This document shows positions 35,610 to 37,897 of a DNA stretch of 37,897 bases, piece after piece. The notes under the pieces are model-generated. The model did no database searches. It saw nothing but the letters and a program-made list of their open reading frames with translations, and was not told the origin of the DNA. A program made the translations under genes and the position numbers. Source of the stretch: Eubacteriales bacterium (lineage in GTDB: Bacteria > Bacillota > Clostridia > Oscillospirales > Acutalibacteraceae); the NCBI GenBank assembly GCA_029219885.1, contig JAQXUH010000049.1:1-37897 (forward strand). Direction: 5' to 3'. The first letter of the stretch is position 1. Each line of letters begins with the position of its first letter.

Positions 35610-36672
35610 AGATATTGAAAGCAACATAAAAAGTGCTTATTTTGAGAAAAACGGCTCCAACGCCGACAAAAATTCCGTTGAGGAAAAGATTATGGAGGCT
35701 GTTTGTGCCGAGCTTTACGGCTTGTCCTGCTACGGCGACTACATAATGAAGCAGTCCTTTGTGCAGACCGCCACGGGAGAATATCTTGACCTTTTAGGTG
35801 AAATGAGAGACTGCAAAAGAAAAACTGCCTCCAAGGCCTACGGCACGTTGAGGTTTTATAATTCTCAGCCTGCCGAGGAGGATATACCGATTAAGGCAGG
35901 AACAATCTGCTGTATTGCGGACAAGCCATATATTCAGTTTGTAACTACTGAGGACGGCGTGATTTCGTCAGGCGAAAGCAGTACACAGATAAAAGCAGAG
36001 GCTCTTGACGTATCGGAAAAATACAACGCTTTAGCAGGAGAAATTACAGTTATGGTAAACGCTCCCGTCAAGGTTGAAAGCGTTACAAACGACGCAGATT
36101 TTTTGGGCGGAAATGATGAGGAGACCGATTACTCTTACCGAGAGAGAATTATACAAAACTACACCATTCCCGCAACAGGAACGGGAAAGAAAACTATCGA
36201 AAACAAAATTAATGCTCTTGATTATGTTGCCGACTGCAAAATTCTCAACACCTCTGCTCCCGGAACGGTCAAGGCGGTAGTTGCCGTAAATGACGACGAA
36301 GAAATCACCTCGGACAGAGGCTTTGAAATCAGGGACTGTTTCGGCTTTCTTGATATGGTGGGAGCAACTCTTGAAATTTCTCAGCCAAAGGTGGTAGGCC
36401 TTAATATCAGAATGAACCTGATTCTTTCAAACAAGCTTGACGGCGAGGAGATTGTTAAGCTTGCACAGGATGAGGCAAAGGCAGTTTTCAGCGGAAAGAA
36501 AATCGGCACCTCTGTTTCTGTTTCAAGGATAACAAAGGAGCTTTTGAAAAACGATTATATCAAGGACGTAAGCGTCTTTTGCAGCAACATAGTAAACGGA
36601 GTATTCGTCTGTCCCGATGACGCTTATCTGAAGCTTTTAGACATAAGGGTGGATTGCTATTATGAGTTATGA
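35593..36672 (+). CDS. Baseplate J family protein (XkdT-like)
   Basis: The 359-residue protein opens MRLTYEDIESNIKSAYFEKN and has the Baseplate_J core: VQTATGEYLDLLGEMRDCKR, PIKAGTICCIADKPYIQFVT, EALDVSEKYNALAGEITVMV and FLGGNDEETDYSYRERII (the 'GG.D.E.D..YR.R' signature). It ends with TSVSVSRITKELLKNDYIKD. It forms the wedge that surrounds the hub in contractile machines. It overlaps the next gene by 11 bases. Confidence 0.88.
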   Translation: MRLTYEDIESNIKSAYFEKNGSNADKNSVEEKIMEAVCAELYGLSCYGDYIMKQSFVQTATGEYLDLLGEMRDCKRKTASKAYGTLRFYNSQPAEEDIPIKAGTICCIADKPYIQFVTTEDGVISSGESSTQIKAEALDVSEKYNALAGEITVMVNAPVKVESVTNDADFLGGNDEETDYSYRERIIQNYTIPATGTGKKTIENKINALDYVADCKILNTSAPGTVKAVVAVNDDEEITSDRGFEIRDCFGFLDMVGATLEISQPKVVGLNIRMNLILSNKLDGEEIVKLAQDEAKAVFSGKKIGTSVSVSRITKELLKNDYIKDVSVFCSNIVNGVFVCPDDAYLKLLDIRVDCYYEL

Positions 36673-37219
36673 TATTTACAGCAGGCTTTTCGCTCTTATG
36701 AGCCAAGCTGTGCCTGATTTGGAAAACAGCAGTACAGACAGCCTGATTTATGCCTGCTCGTCAGGTATTCAGGCGGTGAAAGAGTATTTTGACGAAGTAA
36801 AAGCCGAGCAGTATCTTGACACAATGTCAGTTGATATGCTTGATAAATACTGCACTATATTGGATATTTATTACGACCTACCCGATAAAAAGAAAAAGGA
36901 AGAAATAAAAGAAAAGCTTTCCGCAGGATATACAGAGTTTGAGTGCGGTGATTTTGTAGATAAATATAAATCTATGGTCACAAGCGGTTATGTGGTGGCA
37001 GATAATTTTGAGCTCAAGCTTTATAATCTTAAAATGACAAATCTGGTTACCACAGCAGAGGTTATGAAAATGCTTGACTATTATCTTCCTCCTTTTGTTA
37101 TTCCAAAAGGCAACGGCAGCGGGCTGACCTTTGAGGAGCTTGACGGACTTGACAGAAACTTTCATATGCTTGACGAAATGGAAATGCCCTATTCGGTATT
37201 TGAAACTATAAAATTGTAA
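36662..37219 (+). CDS. Baseplate wedge/tail protein (XkdU/YmfQ, DUF2313-like)
   Basis: The 185-residue protein MSYDIYSRLFALMSQAVPDL has the helical segment YLDTMSVDMLDKYCTILDIY and a C-terminal LPPFVIPKGNGSGLTFEELD. The order after baseplate J and before the fibre is that of XkdU. It presumably anchors the fibre-like protein. The motif match is moderate; position carries much of the call. Confidence 0.65.
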   Translation: MSYDIYSRLFALMSQAVPDLENSSTDSLIYACSSGIQAVKEYFDEVKAEQYLDTMSVDMLDKYCTILDIYYDLPDKKKKEEIKEKLSAGYTEFECGDFVDKYKSMVTSGYVVADNFELKLYNLKMTNLVTTAEVMKMLDYYLPPFVIPKGNGSGLTFEELDGLDRNFHMLDEMEMPYSVFETIKL

Positions 37220-37230
37220 GGAGATTTTTT

Positions 37231-37713
37231 ATGAGCAGTACAGATAAAACAGCAAACCTCAGCCTCAATCAGTGGGTGGCATCTGACAGACCCAAGAGAG
37301 AGGACTTTAACTACGATAACGAGCTTATCGACAGAGCTTTTACAAATCACAACAATGACGAAGTACGCCATATTACCGCCGAGGAAAGAGAGGCCTGGAA
37401 CAACGGCGTGTACTTGGGTATGTATTTCGGCGACGACCAGACAGAAAGGCGAATTGAAACAGGCTGTCCCTTTGAGCCGGTTTTCGTTGTTGTGTTCGGT
37501 GCGTCACGTCCTTTGAGCTTTTGCGATTACAACAGTCAGAAAAAGTATAATTTCATCGGCTTGGCGTCACCGGTTTCTTCCACAATAAATATTGCCGTTG
37601 AAGATGGCGGTGCCACTCTTGTGGTAAATCAGGACCTGTGTACGTCTTACAAAGATGAATATACCTGCCTGAATCAGCTTGGCGTGGCGTATACGTATAT
37701 TATGTTTAGGTAA
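37231..37713 (+). CDS. Short tail-fibre-like protein
   Basis: The 160-residue protein is preceded by AAGGAG. The N-terminal part TANLSLNQWVASDRPKREDF and NNDEVRHITAEEREAWNNG is the common N-terminal/linker pattern of Firmicute phage fibres. The C-terminal 90 residues (YLGMYFGDDQTERRIETGCP ... AYTYIMFR) form a small beta-rich domain resembling fibre-tip domains. It is much shorter than normal fibres. Its TAA stop begins the 20 bases shared with the mnmE stop region. Confidence 0.7.
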   Translation: MSSTDKTANLSLNQWVASDRPKREDFNYDNELIDRAFTNHNNDEVRHITAEEREAWNNGVYLGMYFGDDQTERRIETGCPFEPVFVVVFGASRPLSFCDYNSQKKYNFIGLASPVSSTINIAVEDGGATLVVNQDLCTSYKDEYTCLNQLGVAYTYIMFR

Positions 37714-37732
37714 TTTGTCGGTCTAAATTGTT

Positions 37733-37894
37733 GTTTAGCAAAGGTGTGTAGCTGATATTTCGTAGGGGTCGGCGTCCTCGACGGTTCGTTTGCGACCACT
37801 TCCGGTGGAAGAAAAAGGGAGCAAAAAGAACTTAGTAGCGGTCAAAATTTGCCTGCGATATGAGCAGACAGCAAATTTTGGGAACCGCCCTGCG
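37733..37894 (+). repeat. 162-bp intergenic repeat, copy C (cut near window end)
   Basis: It aligns gap-free with copy A (5951-6112) across 162 bp and diverges at 37895. It includes the half palindrome (37762-37782) and the 113-bp hairpin module (37783-37894). It begins 20 bp after the last cassette gene. No gene is visible from 37714 to 37897. Confidence 0.8.
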
Positions 37895-37897
37895 AGA

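Larger units (their letters stand above)
27566..37713 (+). mobile_element. Phage-derived head-plus-baseplate cassette lacking sheath, tube and tape measure
   Basis: Sixteen co-directional ORFs in PBSX-like order: terminases, portal, protease, capsid, three connectors, a 28-residue ORF, LysM protein, hub, spike, gp25-like, J, XkdU-like and fibre-like. All are open, most with overlapping or nearly touching ends, and most have ribosome binding sites. No tail sheath, tail tube, tape measure, chaperone, holin, endolysin, integrase, repressor or replication gene is present between 27.3 kb and the window end. Codon choice looks like the host genes by eye. Lysis or tail genes could lie beyond 37897. 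Confidence 0.8.

Noticed and set aside
27566-37713. The cassette as a tailocin or extracellular contractile injection system
   Set aside because: Those need sheath and tube and lack capsid and terminase; here the reverse is found.

Overview
The window comes from the chromosomal origin region of a Gram-positive anaerobe of the class Clostridia. Gene content and the dense palindromic intergenic repeats fit an Oscillospiraceae (Ruminococcaceae)-type gut bacterium; the family-level assignment is inference from memory, since no search was run. Supporting points are the Bacillus-like operon dnaA-dnaN-S4 protein-recF-remB-gyrB-gyrA, the rpmH-rnpA-yidD-yidC-jag cluster, a YlbJ/SpoVV-type sporulation membrane protein and the rpmG-secE-nusG-rplK-rplA operon.

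Layout. 1-2.4 kb: leftward translation/secretion operon, with rplA cut by the window edge. 2.5-5.9 kb: rightward operon of two flavoproteins and trmB. 5.9-6.5 kb: gene-free repeat block. 6.5-10.9 kb: leftward rpmH-rnpA-yidD-yidC-jag, then mnmE. 11.2-14.2 kb: mtnN, a divergent/convergent XRE regulator, a histidine phosphatase, folB and folK. 14.2-14.7 kb: an orphan small RNA candidate and repeats. 14.7-26.1 kb: an LCP wall-polymer transferase, then gyrA, gyrB, remB, recF, S4, dnaN and dnaA, all leftward. The 187-bp dnaA-dnaN gap carries five same-orientation DnaA-box-like sites and a DnaA-trio-like tract, and is the best candidate for the unwinding site of oriC. 26.3-27.3 kb: ylbJ, rightward.

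27.5-37.7 kb: the most striking part is a tightly packed rightward cassette of phage structural genes beside the origin. It encodes terminase small and large subunits, portal, protease, major capsid protein, three connector/neck proteins, a 28-residue ORF, a LysM baseplate protein, hub, spike, gp25-like wedge, baseplate J, an XkdU-like protein and a short fibre-like protein. The order follows PBSX-type contractile phages, but the block that should hold the sheath, tube, tail chaperones and tape measure is absent. The join is seamless: the start and stop codons of neighbouring ORFs overlap. No integrase, repressor, replication or lysis gene is visible. It could be a domesticated or gene-transfer-agent-like particle, a satellite that borrows a tail, a head attached directly to a baseplate, or a tidily deleted prophage.

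Intergenic DNA is full of hairpin repeats in several families. In at least three families the copies differ in sequence but keep base pairing in the stems, so structure rather than sequence appears to be conserved. One identical 21-bp stretch spans the stop codons of both mnmE and the last cassette gene. Repeats flank the cassette, so both a mobile history and a repeat-mediated assembly join need to be considered.
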